A stretch of 64,000 nt of DNA from CAVQEK01 sp963711495 (GTDB lineage: Bacteria > Bacteroidota > Bacteroidia > Cytophagales > Cyclobacteriaceae). The stretch spans positions 1,550,001 through 1,614,000 of the forward strand of contig CAVQEK010000004.1 in assembly GCA_963711495.1 (NCBI GenBank), written 5' to 3'. A model generated the notes under the pieces. That model saw only the letters and a list, made by a program, of their open reading frames with translations, did not search any database and was not told the origin of the DNA. How positions within the stretch are numbered: position 1 is the stretch's first letter; every line of letters starts with the position of its first letter. A program made the translations under genes and the position numbers. This document shows positions 28,739 to 38,365 of the stretch, one piece after another.

Positions 28739-30250
28739 TTAATAATTGCCCTGTATCCAGCGCTGACGTTTTTTCAGATATCGTTGACGCCTGATAAAAG
28801 CAATGAACAGGATTAGCAAAATGGGAAAAACCACATTCCCCCATTTGTATAAGTTGCGCTTGGTGTCGTCGATTTGCTTGAGTGGTCTTGACGTAACACC
28901 CTTGGTTCGCAGGTCTATTAAACCGGTATCGTCGGAGAGCCAGTCGATCGCATTGGAAACAAGATTTACATTGTCTTCATTGAGTTGCTGCTGCTGCTGG
29001 CCTTGTCCATTGACTGCAAAGGTTCCATTGGTAATGATCACCATTTTGGCATTGCCCGATCCCGCGATTGGGCCTGTAACTGCCACGGCGACAACTTGTT
29101 TTGGACTATTAAAATCACTTTCCTGCCACCTTTTGTTGATGTCGATATATGTCGGAGCGCTCACCAGACCTGATTTATCCGAAGAAAAAGCAAGAGGCTG
29201 GATCTTTTCAGCAGAATCAACCGGTGAATAGGTGATAGGACTAACGAAAGGAAGAAAAACCGATTCAAGACCTTTCACCGCAGGATGATCTGCAAATTCA
29301 GAGATAATCGGGAAATAAGGGAACTGGATCTGGAAAGGAATGGGAATATTTCCTTGTCGAACACTTACTGATCCACATGAAGCATCGATCACATATTGAT
29401 CGTTGATGGTAATACCTTTCGCCGCCAACCATTTTTTTAAACCAATGTCAGGATTTGCCTGAAGGTACTGTGAATTGAGATTCGATTGAAGATTGCTGTA
29501 AGCCAGAAAAATACTTCCTCCCTGATTGAGGTAAGCGTCGAGCTTAGCCAGATATCGTTGAGGAAAAGTGTCTTTAGGATCAATAATAGCGATGGCTTTA
29601 TAAGTGATCGGAATATTGGAAGTGTCTGTAATTGTATAATGTTCCGGGCTGTAAAGCACAGAAAGTTGTTGTGCCAATTGGGGTGAAGCATTCATTGGCG
29701 GCTCCCCCTGCCCCTGGAGAAAAGCGACTTTCGGTTTGTCAGTAACGGATAGTTTTTTTATAGCCGTCGTGAGTGCATATTCCATGGAGGAACCCGGCTG
29801 GATCATCGGGATAACCTCTGTTTTCTCGCCCATCTGCAGCACTGCGCCCATATATGCCCGCAATTGCTGAACCTGGTCCTTTTGGGTGACATTTACCATG
29901 ACCGGACTGATGCCCTTTTGCTGTGCTTCCTGTTCGCTTTGCTGGTCCTTGTTGGGATTGACAAAATCGTATACAATATTGCCTCCGGAGCGGTTCTCAT
30001 ATTCGATCAGCAGATCTTCGAAATCTTTTTTGTTTTTCTGCAACTGAGGTGGCAGGTCTTTGGTAAAATAGGCCGTGACTGTCACCACATTGTCGATATT
30101 CTTTATGATCTTTTTTGTAGCCTGACTCAGGGTATACTCTTTGTCCGCAGTGAAGTCCAGCCTGAAAAATAACTTCTCTGAAATCAGGTTTACCACTACC
30201 AAAATTCCCACGAAAATCAACAGCTGGGAAATGACCTTGCTTTTTTTCAT
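28739..30250 (-). CDS. gldG: Gliding motility ABC transporter substrate-binding subunit GldG
   Basis: A 503-residue membrane protein. It has an N-terminal helix (SQLLIFVGILVVVNLISEKL), a long periplasmic part (EYTLSQATKKIIKNIDNVVTV, FTKDLPPQLQ, EYENRSGGNIVYDFVNPN, VAFLQGQGEPPM) and a C-terminal helix (WGNVVFPILLILFIAFIRRQR). The domain order is that of GldG (ABC_transp_aux). GldA, GldF and GldG form an ABC transporter needed for gliding in Flavobacterium; its cargo is not settled. It follows gldF by 20 bp. Full length for the family. Confidence 0.93.
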   Translation of the reverse strand: MKKSKVISQLLIFVGILVVVNLISEKLFFRLDFTADKEYTLSQATKKIIKNIDNVVTVTAYFTKDLPPQLQKNKKDFEDLLIEYENRSGGNIVYDFVNPNKDQQSEQEAQQKGISPVMVNVTQKDQVQQLRAYMGAVLQMGEKTEVIPMIQPGSSMEYALTTAIKKLSVTDKPKVAFLQGQGEPPMNASPQLAQQLSVLYSPEHYTITDTSNIPITYKAIAIIDPKDTFPQRYLAKLDAYLNQGGSIFLAYSNLQSNLNSQYLQANPDIGLKKWLAAKGITINDQYVIDASCGSVSVRQGNIPIPFQIQFPYFPIISEFADHPAVKGLESVFLPFVSPITYSPVDSAEKIQPLAFSSDKSGLVSAPTYIDINKRWQESDFNSPKQVVAVAVTGPIAGSGNAKMVIITNGTFAVNGQGQQQQQLNEDNVNLVSNAIDWLSDDTGLIDLRTKGVTSRPLKQIDDTKRNLYKWGNVVFPILLILFIAFIRRQRYLKKRQRWIQGNY

Positions 30251-30270
30251 GCTATATGATTTTTAATTGC

Positions 30271-30996
30271 TTAATCGTGCCAGTTTCTTTTTGAGAGCAT
30301 GGTCTGTGACGATACCAGCCCAATTAATATAATTGATCCAAAATAGATGAGATCCCTGGTGTCTACAACACCCCTCGACAGGGATTCAAAATGGGTTCTT
30401 ACACTCAGGTAGTCGAGTACAGAACCAATGATGCCTGTGGACCCTGAAGACATCAACTGAAATAAAATATGAAAGAAAATTCCAATAAACAGTGCCGTTA
30501 AGAAGGCCACAATCTGGTTGTTGGTAAGGCTGCTGGAAAATATTCCGATACTGATATACATGGCACTCATCAGCAACAAACCAAAGTACCCTCCGATCAC
30601 GGCCCCGTGATCTACATTACCAAGTCGAGTGATGGTAATGTAATACGGAATGGTACACAGCAGGGCTATGGCAATCAACAACATACATGACAAAAATTTA
30701 CCAACGACAATTTGCCAATCGGAAACCGCCTTGGTGCTGAGTAACTCGATCGTTCCGGATTTATTTTCTTCGGCAAGTGTGCGCATGGTTATCGCCGGAA
30801 TAAAGAAGAATAATGTCCAATAACTGATCCCGAAAAACACCTGCAAATCGGCTTGACCGATCAGAAATACATTGTTTCCGGAGACCCACGTAAAAAAACC
30901 ACTGAGGCCCAGAAAGATGATAATCATCACATAAGCGATCAGTGAATCGAAATACGAGGTGAGTTCTCTTTTTGTAATTACCCAAATACTTCTCAT
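30271..30996 (-). CDS. gldF: Gliding motility ABC transporter permease GldF
   Basis: A 241-residue inner-membrane protein with six hydrophobic segments of the ABC-2 type. Characteristic parts are ITKRELTSYFDSLIAYVMIIIF, the conserved MRTLAEENKSGTIELL and TKAVSDWQIVVGKFLSCM. With GldA as ATPase and GldG it makes an ABC complex required for gliding in related bacteria. It starts 27 bp after gldA. Nothing is truncated. Confidence 0.94.
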   Translation of the reverse strand: MRSIWVITKRELTSYFDSLIAYVMIIIFLGLSGFFTWVSGNNVFLIGQADLQVFFGISYWTLFFFIPAITMRTLAEENKSGTIELLSTKAVSDWQIVVGKFLSCMLLIAIALLCTIPYYITITRLGNVDHGAVIGGYFGLLLMSAMYISIGIFSSSLTNNQIVAFLTALFIGIFFHILFQLMSSGSTGIIGSVLDYLSVRTHFESLSRGVVDTRDLIYFGSIILIGLVSSQTMLSKRNWHD

Positions 30997-31023
30997 TATA
31001 CTTATTTTAAATTATGATGCGAT

Positions 31024-31950
31024 TTAGTTGGTCACTTCCCGGAATACATCTTCCAGCCTGGTTTCTATGCCTGTCATTTCCATTAAATACCATTTGTTTT
31101 TGACACACAGGTCAAAAACCTCTTTTCTGGAGACAAGGTCCGGTTTACTCTGTACCAGGTAGTAATTTTCTTTTTCTTCCAAAAGTTTTACCGATTCTAC
31201 CGAGGCAAGTCCGAGCAGCGCTTTTTTGATGTCAGCACCATTGCTGTCTTCTATCTGGACTTTGATCAGTTCCTGGCCACGTGCTTGTTTTCGCAAGGTT
31301 TCGGATGTCCCATCGGCCACGATTTTCCCTTTGTTGATGATGAGAATGCGGTCGCAGGTAGCTTCAACTTCTGACAAAATATGCGAACTGAGTATGACGG
31401 TTTTTTCTTTGCCCAGTTCCTTGATCAATTTTCTGATTTCCACAATCTGATTGGGGTCGAGCCCGGTGGTAGGTTCATCGAGGATCAGCACTTCCGGATC
31501 ATGGATCATGGCTTGTGCCAGACCTACCCGTTGCCTGTACCCTTTGGACAATTCACCTATTTTTTTATAGCGTTCCTGGTTCAAGCCACACATATCAACC
31601 ATTTCATGAATGCGTTTGGAAAGGCCTTGTTTTTCCAGACCCTGGATTTCTGCACAAAATTCAAGATAATCGATGATCCCCATATCAGTATAGAGCGGAT
31701 TATTCTCCGGCAGATAACCAATTTTTTTCTTGATCTCTTCGGGATCTTTATCAACTTCAAGTCCTTCGAGGGAGATCTTACCAGCCGTGGGAGCCATATA
31801 ACAGGTAATCATTTTCATGGTGGTGCTTTTGCCGGCTCCATTGGGACCAAGAAAGCCAACCACCTCACCGGTCTGAACTTCAAAAGAGATATCATCAACG
31901 GCTTTTTGATCGCCGTAAACTTTGGTCAGATTTTCAACTAATATCGACAT
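31024..31950 (-). CDS. gldA: Gliding motility ABC transporter ATP-binding subunit GldA
   Basis: A 308-residue ATPase with Walker A GPNGAGKSTTMK, Q-loop PENNPLY, signature LSKGYRQRVGLAQAM, Walker B VLILDEPTTGLD and switch His in LSSHILSEVE. The C-terminal 80 residues are the extension usual in GldA. It is the first gene of gldA-gldF-gldG-DUF4340, all on the minus strand with short gaps. In Flavobacterium johnsoniae gldA lies apart from gldFG, so the contiguous arrangement here favours co-regulation. The promoter must lie in the 510-bp gap upstream. Confidence 0.94.
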   Translation of the reverse strand: MSILVENLTKVYGDQKAVDDISFEVQTGEVVGFLGPNGAGKSTTMKMITCYMAPTAGKISLEGLEVDKDPEEIKKKIGYLPENNPLYTDMGIIDYLEFCAEIQGLEKQGLSKRIHEMVDMCGLNQERYKKIGELSKGYRQRVGLAQAMIHDPEVLILDEPTTGLDPNQIVEIRKLIKELGKEKTVILSSHILSEVEATCDRILIINKGKIVADGTSETLRKQARGQELIKVQIEDSNGADIKKALLGLASVESVKLLEEKENYYLVQSKPDLVSRKEVFDLCVKNKWYLMEMTGIETRLEDVFREVTN

Positions 31951-32461
31951 GGTTTCACTATGGATTTATAAGTGCGCTGCAATGTTAACATGCAGGGTTC
32001 TAAATATCAACTGCCAAACGCCTGGGGCAATGCGTGAAACGTGTTAATTATTGTTAAAAAATGTTAAATTCTCCTCGATTTGAAGGTTTACCACCACAAC
32101 ACTTCCGATTATGGATCATTCAAGCCTTCTCTTTTTGATTTTATCAGAAATAAATTTTGCTCAATTATCACCTTAAAAAGAACGCTTTGTGAAGTTTTGT
32201 AAATAGATTACAATCACCGGCACGAATGTTTGGAGTTCACTCGATGATATTTGATATTAGCTATTCAAACAGTCGCGAACATAAAAGTATAGTAATGCCT
32301 GCCATATATTGCCCGGTATATTAAGCTTTGGATTCTTTTGATACACAAGAGGGCAAGGCTTGTCGCTGGAGCGATTTAAAAATTATAGGCATTATGGAAT
32401 CTGTCAGTGAGATGATACTAAAAGGAATTTGAATCATTTGGTCTGAAAAATCTATTTTAAT
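31951..32461. other. Intergenic region upstream of gldA
   Basis: About 510 bp between the divergent gldA and a small unknown gene. It is AT-rich. I found no open frame with protein-like features, no tRNA and no strong hairpin; it presumably carries the gldA promoter, though I saw no perfect consensus. Confidence 0.5.
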
Positions 32462-32701
32462 ATGACCTTTCTCGATTTTAATTTATTGCCAACGAGACTC
32501 AAATCGCTTTATGCCATAAGCAATGGGACTTATCTTGCTTCGCGGGACTGCAAATGCATGCACGTGAAGTTACATTGGGTTGATTATTACTATGTGGAGG
32601 TTTTTTATCGGCCGGAAACCAATGAACTGTTGCATGTTAGGGGGTTTATGAGTATTGAACGACTGGCCCCATACCTGGAAAATATTGAATTGTCTCTATA
32701 A
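32462..32701 (+). CDS. Small conserved-looking protein of unknown function
   Basis: A 79-residue soluble protein with no signal peptide. The sequence has a mixed, natural composition (LLPTRLKSLYAISNGTYLAS, VKLHWVDYYYVEVFYRP, MSIERLAPYLENIEL) and two Cys in DCKCMH. I do not recognise a family. It is convergent with the next gene and overlaps its end by 6 bp. Confidence 0.6.
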   Translation: MTFLDFNLLPTRLKSLYAISNGTYLASRDCKCMHVKLHWVDYYYVEVFYRPETNELLHVRGFMSIERLAPYLENIELSL

Positions 32702-33010
32702 CTTATAAGTCTTTTTTTTGACTTTGGCAGGCATCTTGTAACCAATATCGAGATAAAACCGGTCTCTTTCCTCCTTATTTTTAAGCGTTGGTTTCCTGAT
32801 GAATTTTTCAGTGGAAGACAAGGCGTAAAGTTCATTCACATTTAATTTGTCAGATAGTAGCTCGTGAGGACTATAATCGTATTTTTCGTAGATATATTCG
32901 TAAATAGTTTTCAGGGTATCAATATCATCGACCTGATTATAATAATCCAATAATTCGTGTGCCAGACACATACCGAAGATACACCGATGAATTTTTTCTG
33001 CCAGCTCCAT
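32696..33010 (-). CDS. Hypothetical protein
   Basis: A soluble protein of about 104 residues, starting at the ATG at 33010 (MELAEKIHRCIFGMCLAHELL); an upstream GTG at 33034 would add eight residues. It is helical in the first half (ELLDYYNQVDDIDTLKTIYEYIYEKY) and ends in a Lys-rich tail (KVKKKTYKL). No known motif. It overlaps the convergent 79-residue gene by six bases. Confidence 0.6.
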   Translation of the reverse strand: MELAEKIHRCIFGMCLAHELLDYYNQVDDIDTLKTIYEYIYEKYDYSPHELLSDKLNVNELYALSSTEKFIRKPTLKNKEERDRFYLDIGYKMPAKVKKKTYKL

Positions 33011-33328
33011 GAAGCAGGAATTAAAAATGGACACGCAAAATAATTATTGAATACTAATAATAATAAAATTTTAATTAAAAATTACTTAAAGCCTGCTTAA
33101 CACTGAATAAATCAAAGATGGAAATTTGGATATTACCAAGGTGGCAACTCAAAATGGGGATAGCATTCAATATTTAATTTTACAGGTGGATTGAAAAAAA
33201 TGTAACTTTCAGGATATAATTTGCATTAAAGTCAAATATAGCGTATGAGAAATGTCATTATGAGATTAATATGACTTCGCCATTGCTACGACATGCAAAT
33301 GAAACTGATGTGCTAAAGTAATTTTCAA
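33011..33328. other. AT-rich intergenic region
   Basis: About 320 bp, very AT-rich, upstream of the DMT transporter. I see no gene, repeat or hairpin worth naming. Confidence 0.5.
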
Positions 33329-34246
33329 ATGAAATGGACTAATATCTTTTTGTTTAGCATTCCTGCCCTTATCTGGGGTTCGACCTGGTTTGCCATCAAA
33401 TTTCAAATCGGTGAGACAGATCCATTGCTTTCTGTCGGCTATCGCTTTTTGCTGGCCAGTATTATTCTGTTTATATATAGTTATTTTTCGGGCCTAAAGC
33501 TCCGCTTCAGTTTTCGAGGTCATCTTTCACTGATATTACTGGGTACCTGCTTGTTTGGATTAAATTATTGGTTGGTATACCTGGCGGAAGAAAGGCTGAC
33601 AAGTGGCCTGGTGGCCGTGATATTTTCCGGCTTGATCTTCATGAATATTTTTCTGAATTCAATCATTTTAAGGGCTCCGCTTAGATTGAAAGTGGTTATT
33701 GGAGCACTGGTCGGCATGACTGGCATGGTTTTGATCTTCCACCACGAGCTTTTAAGTTTTGATCTTTCCAACAATAGTTTTATTGGATTTTTACTGGCTG
33801 TTGGCTCGGTAGTTTTGGCATCTTCCGGTAATATAATTTCTGCCTTTAATCAGAAACGTAAAATGCCGGTAGTCCAAACCAATGCTTTTGGCATGTTGTA
33901 CGGTAGTATGCTGGTGATGGCTGTAGCCATATTGAGTGGCAAAGAATTAATATTTGACCAGCGTGCGGCTTACGTTATTTCATTGCTGTACCTGGCGCTG
34001 TTCGGTTCGGTGTTTGCCTTTGGGGCATACTTAAAATTGCTGGGCAATATCGGTCCTGACAAAGCTGGATATGTTTCGCTGGTGATGCCACTGATTGCCC
34101 TGGTGATTTCGACATTTTTTGAAGGGTATCAATGGACTTTGACGGCATTTTTGGGCATTTTGCTCATTCTGACGGGGAATTTTTTGGCCCTCAAAAAGCC
34201 CAAAAAACAAAAACAACTTGTGCCTGTCGTCGACAAAATTGCATAA
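33329..34246 (+). CDS. EamA/DMT family transporter
   Basis: A 305-residue inner-membrane protein with about ten hydrophobic helices in two EamA repeats (first IPALIWGSTWFAIKFQIGETDPLLSVGYR split over helix 1-2; second near residue 150-285 with ASSGNIISAFNQKRK and GPDKAGYVSLVMPLIALVIS). DMT permeases export amino acids, nucleotides or other metabolites. The substrate cannot be predicted. Short Lys-rich cytosolic tail (KKPKKQKQ). Followed by a terminator shared with the convergent glycosyltransferase gene. Confidence 0.92.
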   Translation: MKWTNIFLFSIPALIWGSTWFAIKFQIGETDPLLSVGYRFLLASIILFIYSYFSGLKLRFSFRGHLSLILLGTCLFGLNYWLVYLAEERLTSGLVAVIFSGLIFMNIFLNSIILRAPLRLKVVIGALVGMTGMVLIFHHELLSFDLSNNSFIGFLLAVGSVVLASSGNIISAFNQKRKMPVVQTNAFGMLYGSMLVMAVAILSGKELIFDQRAAYVISLLYLALFGSVFAFGAYLKLLGNIGPDKAGYVSLVMPLIALVISTFFEGYQWTLTAFLGILLILTGNFLALKKPKKQKQLVPVVDKIA

Positions 34247-34257
34247 ATGGAAAAATT

Positions 34258-34275
34258 AAGCCCCGTTGGGCTTTT
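34258..34275. terminator. Intrinsic terminator between convergent genes
   Basis: AAGCCC, loop CGTT, GGGCTTTT, with A-rich sequence on the left side; the stem can be extended by flanking A/T pairs. It follows the DMT transporter gene by 11 bp and may also end the convergent GT39 transcript. Confidence 0.75.
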
Positions 34276-34321
34276 CCAAATACGTGCAGCTTGCCGGACA
34301 ACGTTGATTCGAAAATACAGA

Positions 34322-35872
34322 TTAGCTGTAATTTTTAACTTTAGGCCAAAGCTCTTTTAAGGGTATTTTCAAGTGATAGCAAAGGTAAATATGAAGGTTG
34401 TTTTCATAGGGCATGCAATGGTCACAGGTGACAATGCCCATATCTTCTACTTTTTCGAATAATTCCGCCTTATCACCAATTTCATGACCTAAGGTTAAAA
34501 CAAGTTCAGCACTATTTTTACCAGGTCCCCAAAGCCAGTAGTTATTGTGGCCACCAATGCTTGTGGGTATGTCATATTTTTTAGCATAGTAATCCACTGC
34601 ACCACATTCTCCATAGTTGTTCCCAAATATGACACACTGATTTTGCTGTTCCGGAGAAAGTGAATGATATACTTTGGCTAAGGCTTCAACTTTTGATTCC
34701 CAACCAAACATATCCGCATAAAATTGTGGCAAGTCACTCAACACTTTATTTTCGGATGTTGTCGGTTGCACACCCAATATTTTTGCATAATCGATATATT
34801 CCCGAACAGGAAGAATGGGTAATGCCAGGGGAATAAGTGGAATACCAAGGACCATAACAATCACCATTGTATAATAATACCAGGATTTACGTGTGGCCAA
34901 ATGTTCAATCATTAAACCCCCGCCGATGAACAGGACCGAAAAAGCTGGTGCTAAATACTCGGACTTGCTGGTTCCATTTAAAGCTAAAATTACAGCAACC
35001 ACCAAAAAAACAATGAAAATAAAACGATAAGCACGGTTGTGTTTTTGATTGAACACGTAAATAATCCCACAAATCCAAATTGGTATGTTCAAAGGATTAT
35101 TGATGAGCAATTGGCCGGTCAAAAAAGAAATGGGAGAAAGCCTGGAATATTTACTGGTACTTGCATTGTGGATGAATTCTAAATGTGCCCAATCGTGCTG
35201 GATATTCCAGTAAATGTAAGGGGAAAAGATAACCAGACTGATTAGGCCGCATAAATATGGCCAGGGTGTCAGAAACCACTTTCGCTCTTTGGAGAATAAG
35301 AGTGCCGCAAAAAAGCCTGCGCCAAGAAACAGTGCGCCAATTTTATTCAATAAACTGATCCCCAGTACGATGCCAATATAAATCCAAAAAGAAGGTTTCT
35401 GCTCTTTAACCAACCGAACCATAAAATAGAGTGCCAGCGGCCAAAGTACCATGTCGATGGCATTCATGCTGTAAATGGCGGTATAACCCAGATTTATTAA
35501 AGAAACCACAGCGGCCAGGCAAGCCAATACTATTGCTTTTTTATTGCCGCCAAGTGTTTGAGTGATCATGCCTGTGAAAAGTACCGTGATTCCCGAGCAA
35601 ATAGCTGGAATTAATCGGATGGCAAAAAGTGAATCGCCAAATAAACTTTTAAATGCAGCCAATATCCAAATGGACAATGGTGGTTGATCTACATAACCAA
35701 TATCCAAGTGATTGGTACATGCGAGGTAGTAGAACTCATCTCGGAATATGCCATAACCGGCAAATGCATTGGTATATAAATGCAGCAGTATAACAGACAA
35801 TGATAAAAAAAAAATAAAAGGCCAGGACTGGCTTCTGATATGAGCAAGCTGTAAAAATTTCATGGTTGTCAC
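34322..35872 (-). CDS. GT39 family (ArnT/PMT-like) membrane glycosyltransferase
   Basis: A 516-residue multi-spanning inner-membrane protein of the glycosyltransferase 39/83 superfamily. The first periplasmic loop carries the acidic motif FRDEFYYLACTNHLDIGYVDQPP, in which Asp/Glu residues serve as catalytic base. About eleven hydrophobic helices follow and a periplasmic C-terminal domain of about 130 residues contains two paired-Cys segments (CVIFGNNYGECG, TCDHCMPY). Such enzymes transfer sugars from polyprenyl-phosphate carriers to proteins or lipids. Acceptor unknown. An internal ATG at residue 4 is an equally good start. No partner genes are adjacent. Confidence 0.9.
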   Translation of the reverse strand: MTTMKFLQLAHIRSQSWPFIFFLSLSVILLHLYTNAFAGYGIFRDEFYYLACTNHLDIGYVDQPPLSIWILAAFKSLFGDSLFAIRLIPAICSGITVLFTGMITQTLGGNKKAIVLACLAAVVSLINLGYTAIYSMNAIDMVLWPLALYFMVRLVKEQKPSFWIYIGIVLGISLLNKIGALFLGAGFFAALLFSKERKWFLTPWPYLCGLISLVIFSPYIYWNIQHDWAHLEFIHNASTSKYSRLSPISFLTGQLLINNPLNIPIWICGIIYVFNQKHNRAYRFIFIVFLVVAVILALNGTSKSEYLAPAFSVLFIGGGLMIEHLATRKSWYYYTMVIVMVLGIPLIPLALPILPVREYIDYAKILGVQPTTSENKVLSDLPQFYADMFGWESKVEALAKVYHSLSPEQQNQCVIFGNNYGECGAVDYYAKKYDIPTSIGGHNNYWLWGPGKNSAELVLTLGHEIGDKAELFEKVEDMGIVTCDHCMPYENNLHIYLCYHLKIPLKELWPKVKNYS

Positions 35873-35975
35873 TGGAGATTTTGATTATTTATGAACGATT
35901 TGATATACTTCGAAGCAAAACCTGATTAATACTTGATGGCAGGTAACATGGTCTGTTGAAGCAAAAGGATCCCGG

Positions 35976-36185
35976 TCAATTGGTTAAGAAATCGAAGACA
36001 TTTTCAAGGTTATTACTTTTAGTTTTGTATATCTCTGTGTAAGAACACTTTTTACAGGAGATCGTAGTGAAGTGTTTGTTTTGTATATCGAAAATCTTGG
36101 TCCAGAATCCACCGGTGGCACGAAATTCATCGATTTCATATTCCTTTCCGCCACATTTTGGGCATACGTATTTCAGATTATTCAT
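35976..36185 (-). CDS. Small zinc-ribbon protein
   Basis: A protein of about 69 residues if started at the ATG at 36185 (MNNLKYVCPKCGGKEYEIDE). It has two CxxC knuckles (CPKC, CKKC), giving a zinc ribbon, and the conserved FRATGGFWTKIFDIQNKHF between them, as in the DUF2082 group of predicted nucleic-acid-binding Zn-ribbon proteins. The longer frame upstream to 36233 lacks family support. Function unknown. Confidence 0.8.
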   Translation of the reverse strand: MNNLKYVCPKCGGKEYEIDEFRATGGFWTKIFDIQNKHFTTISCKKCSYTEIYKTKSNNLENVFDFLTN

Positions 36186-36652
36186 GGTAAATATCTTTTG
36201 ATCCAAGATAAAATTTGACTTGCACAAGGTCAAGTTGCTTTTGATGAGTGGTTGAAATCACCCTTCAATGTATCAATAATTTGCAATGCTCAAAAGATTA
36301 AAAAATTGAACTTATCTAATATTCAATCAGGAATAACCCAGCAGCATATAATTATAAAAAATGTTTCGATTCAATAATGATCATTGATAAAATATGGATA
36401 AATCCGCGAAATATTTCAAAGGATAAAATGATGAGGTAATTTCATTCTGTTTTTTTACAATATTTCTAAATGTACCAACAAAAATGGCCATCATTTCATC
36501 AAGAATGTAAATTTTGATGTAAATAGGGTTAAATAATGTTCAAAATGATGCCACATTACAAAAATGTAGTAGATTTGTCGTTAAAATCATAACTAATTGT
36601 GTTCAAGGGGTATAGTTTTTCTATTTTTCAAAAATTTAACTGATCAAACAAA
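36186..36652. other. Intergenic region upstream of amt
   Basis: About 465 bp, AT-rich, between divergent genes. It should hold the nitrogen-regulated promoter of amt-glnK. I see no perfect TTTG/TAnnTTTG pair and no clear sigma-54 site. No gene is visible. Confidence 0.45.
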
Positions 36653-37987
36653 ATGAATAAACAGAAGTGGCGTAAAATTTTACTTTTCGGATTTTTCATC
36701 GTGTTATGTACCAGAAGTGCATTTGCCGATGATGGAAATCATGTTGACACCGGAGCGACAGCCTGGATGCTCACCTCCACAGCGCTGGTGTTGCTGATGA
36801 TTCCGGGTCTGGCGATGTTCTATGGGGGCCTTGTTCGCACAAAAAATGTGCTGGGTACCATGATGCACAGTTTCGCGGCCATGGGCATCATGAGCGTATT
36901 GTGGGTCATTGTTGGTTACAGTATGTGTTTTGGCTCCAATGTGCTGGGAGGATGGTTTGGCTGGAATTGGGATTATTTTCTATTGAAGGGTATCGATACT
37001 TCTGTATTGTCTGCTGGTGTTCCGGAATATGTATTCTCCATGTTTCAGGGAAAATTCGCGATCATCACTCCGGCGTTGATTGCCGGAGCTTTTGCAGAAC
37101 GGGTGAATTTTAAGGCGTATTGCATATTTATTGGTATTTGGGGATTGGTTGTCTATAATCCGTTATGCCATTGGGTATGGGCACAAGATGGTTTCTTATA
37201 TAATTTGGGTGCCAATGGGGCAATAGATTTTGCCGGCGGTACTGTGGTACATATTTCTGCCGGTGTTAGTGGGTTAGTTGCGGCCATTTATCTGGGTGCC
37301 AGAAGAGGTTATCCCTTAACGGAAATGCCGCCAAGTAACCTGGTGATGACGATGATTGGTGGTGGCCTGCTTTGGGTTGGATGGTTTGGGTTTAATGCCG
37401 GAAGCAGCGTGTCTTCGGGGTTAAGTACTGCCCAGGCGCTTACTGCTACCCAGGTGGCAGCGGCAGCCGGTGCTTTAACCTGGATTGTTATCGAAGGAAT
37501 TCATCAGGGCAAAGCTACAGCGTTGGGTTTTGTAAGTGGTATTCTGGCCGGATTGGTTGCCATAACGCCGGCTGCTGGCGTTGTTCAACCCTATGGAGCA
37601 TTGGCGCTGGGTATTTTGGCGTCATTCATATGCTATTATGCCATTCTCCTCAAAAATAAATTGGGCTATGATGACAGCCTCGATGCTTTTGGTGTTCATG
37701 GTGTAGGTGGGGTTGTCGGCGCTTTGTTATTGACTTTTTTTATCCGGAAAAGCTGGATGGATGGAGCTTCTGAAGCCATTGGTGGCAGTTGGACAGTTTG
37801 GCGCCAGTTTGGCGTGCAAGCTACAGCCGTGGGAATTGCCGTGGTTTATGCCGCATCAGTAACCTTTATCATCATCTTAATTGTTGATAAAATATTCGGC
37901 ATGAAATCATCGACAGAATCGGAGATGGCTGGTCTGGACAGCGCCTATCATGGTGAACACGGATATGGTATGCTAAATCCTAATTAA
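36653..37987 (+). CDS. amt: Ammonium transporter Amt
   Basis: A 444-residue inner-membrane channel with a cleavable signal peptide (to about FADDG) and eleven helices. Family motifs: TALVLLMIPGLAMFYGGLVR, WVIVGYSMCFG, AGAFAERVNFKAY, the pore twin His pair at His173 (PLCHWVWA) and His349 (FGVHGVGG), plus GGTVVHISAGVSGLVAA. Amt imports ammonium or ammonia for nitrogen assimilation. The PII gene follows by 18 bp, the standard pair in which PII plugs the channel when nitrogen is ample. The cytosolic tail (about 415-444) is normal in length. Confidence 0.97.
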   Translation: MNKQKWRKILLFGFFIVLCTRSAFADDGNHVDTGATAWMLTSTALVLLMIPGLAMFYGGLVRTKNVLGTMMHSFAAMGIMSVLWVIVGYSMCFGSNVLGGWFGWNWDYFLLKGIDTSVLSAGVPEYVFSMFQGKFAIITPALIAGAFAERVNFKAYCIFIGIWGLVVYNPLCHWVWAQDGFLYNLGANGAIDFAGGTVVHISAGVSGLVAAIYLGARRGYPLTEMPPSNLVMTMIGGGLLWVGWFGFNAGSSVSSGLSTAQALTATQVAAAAGALTWIVIEGIHQGKATALGFVSGILAGLVAITPAAGVVQPYGALALGILASFICYYAILLKNKLGYDDSLDAFGVHGVGGVVGALLLTFFIRKSWMDGASEAIGGSWTVWRQFGVQATAVGIAVVYAASVTFIIILIVDKIFGMKSSTESEMAGLDSAYHGEHGYGMLNPN

Positions 37988-38005
37988 TCTAAATTTTTTA
38001 AAATC

Positions 38006-38350
38006 ATGAAACTTATAACAGCAATAATAAGACAGACACAGTTGGATGCAGTGCGTGAGGCATTGATTGAAGCAGATATCACCAGAATAACGGTGAGCAT
38101 GGTATCAGGACATGGACAACAAATCAGTGAAGAAATCTATCGGGGTAAAAAGGTGGTCCCCAGCCTAATCCCGAAAACAAGATTGGAGATTGCAGTAAAT
38201 GATGAATTTGTGGATGTGACCGTGGATACAATCCTAAAAGCCGCAAAATCATCGCCTACCGGTGAAGTTGGTGATGGAAAAATATTTATCACGCCCCTTG
38301 AAGAATGCATTCGCATCAGAACGGAAGAGCGTGGTGGCAGGGCCATTTAA
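38006..38350 (+). CDS. glnK: PII nitrogen regulatory protein, GlnK/GlnB type
   Basis: A 114-residue trimeric signalling protein. Family marks are KLITAIIRQTQLDAVREAL, T-loop GHGQQISEEIYRGKKVV, the B-loop SSPTGEVGDGKIFI and the C-loop CIRIRTEERG. It binds ATP/ADP and 2-oxoglutarate and would gate the upstream Amt channel. The T-loop keeps the Tyr in IYRG (Tyr45), but the uridylylation Tyr (Tyr51 of E. coli) is replaced by Val in KKVVPSL, so control is probably by ligand binding only. A strong terminator follows. Confidence 0.95.
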   Translation: MKLITAIIRQTQLDAVREALIEADITRITVSMVSGHGQQISEEIYRGKKVVPSLIPKTRLEIAVNDEFVDVTVDTILKAAKSSPTGEVGDGKIFITPLEECIRIRTEERGGRAI

Positions 38351-38365
38351 TTGACAGAATTTCAG

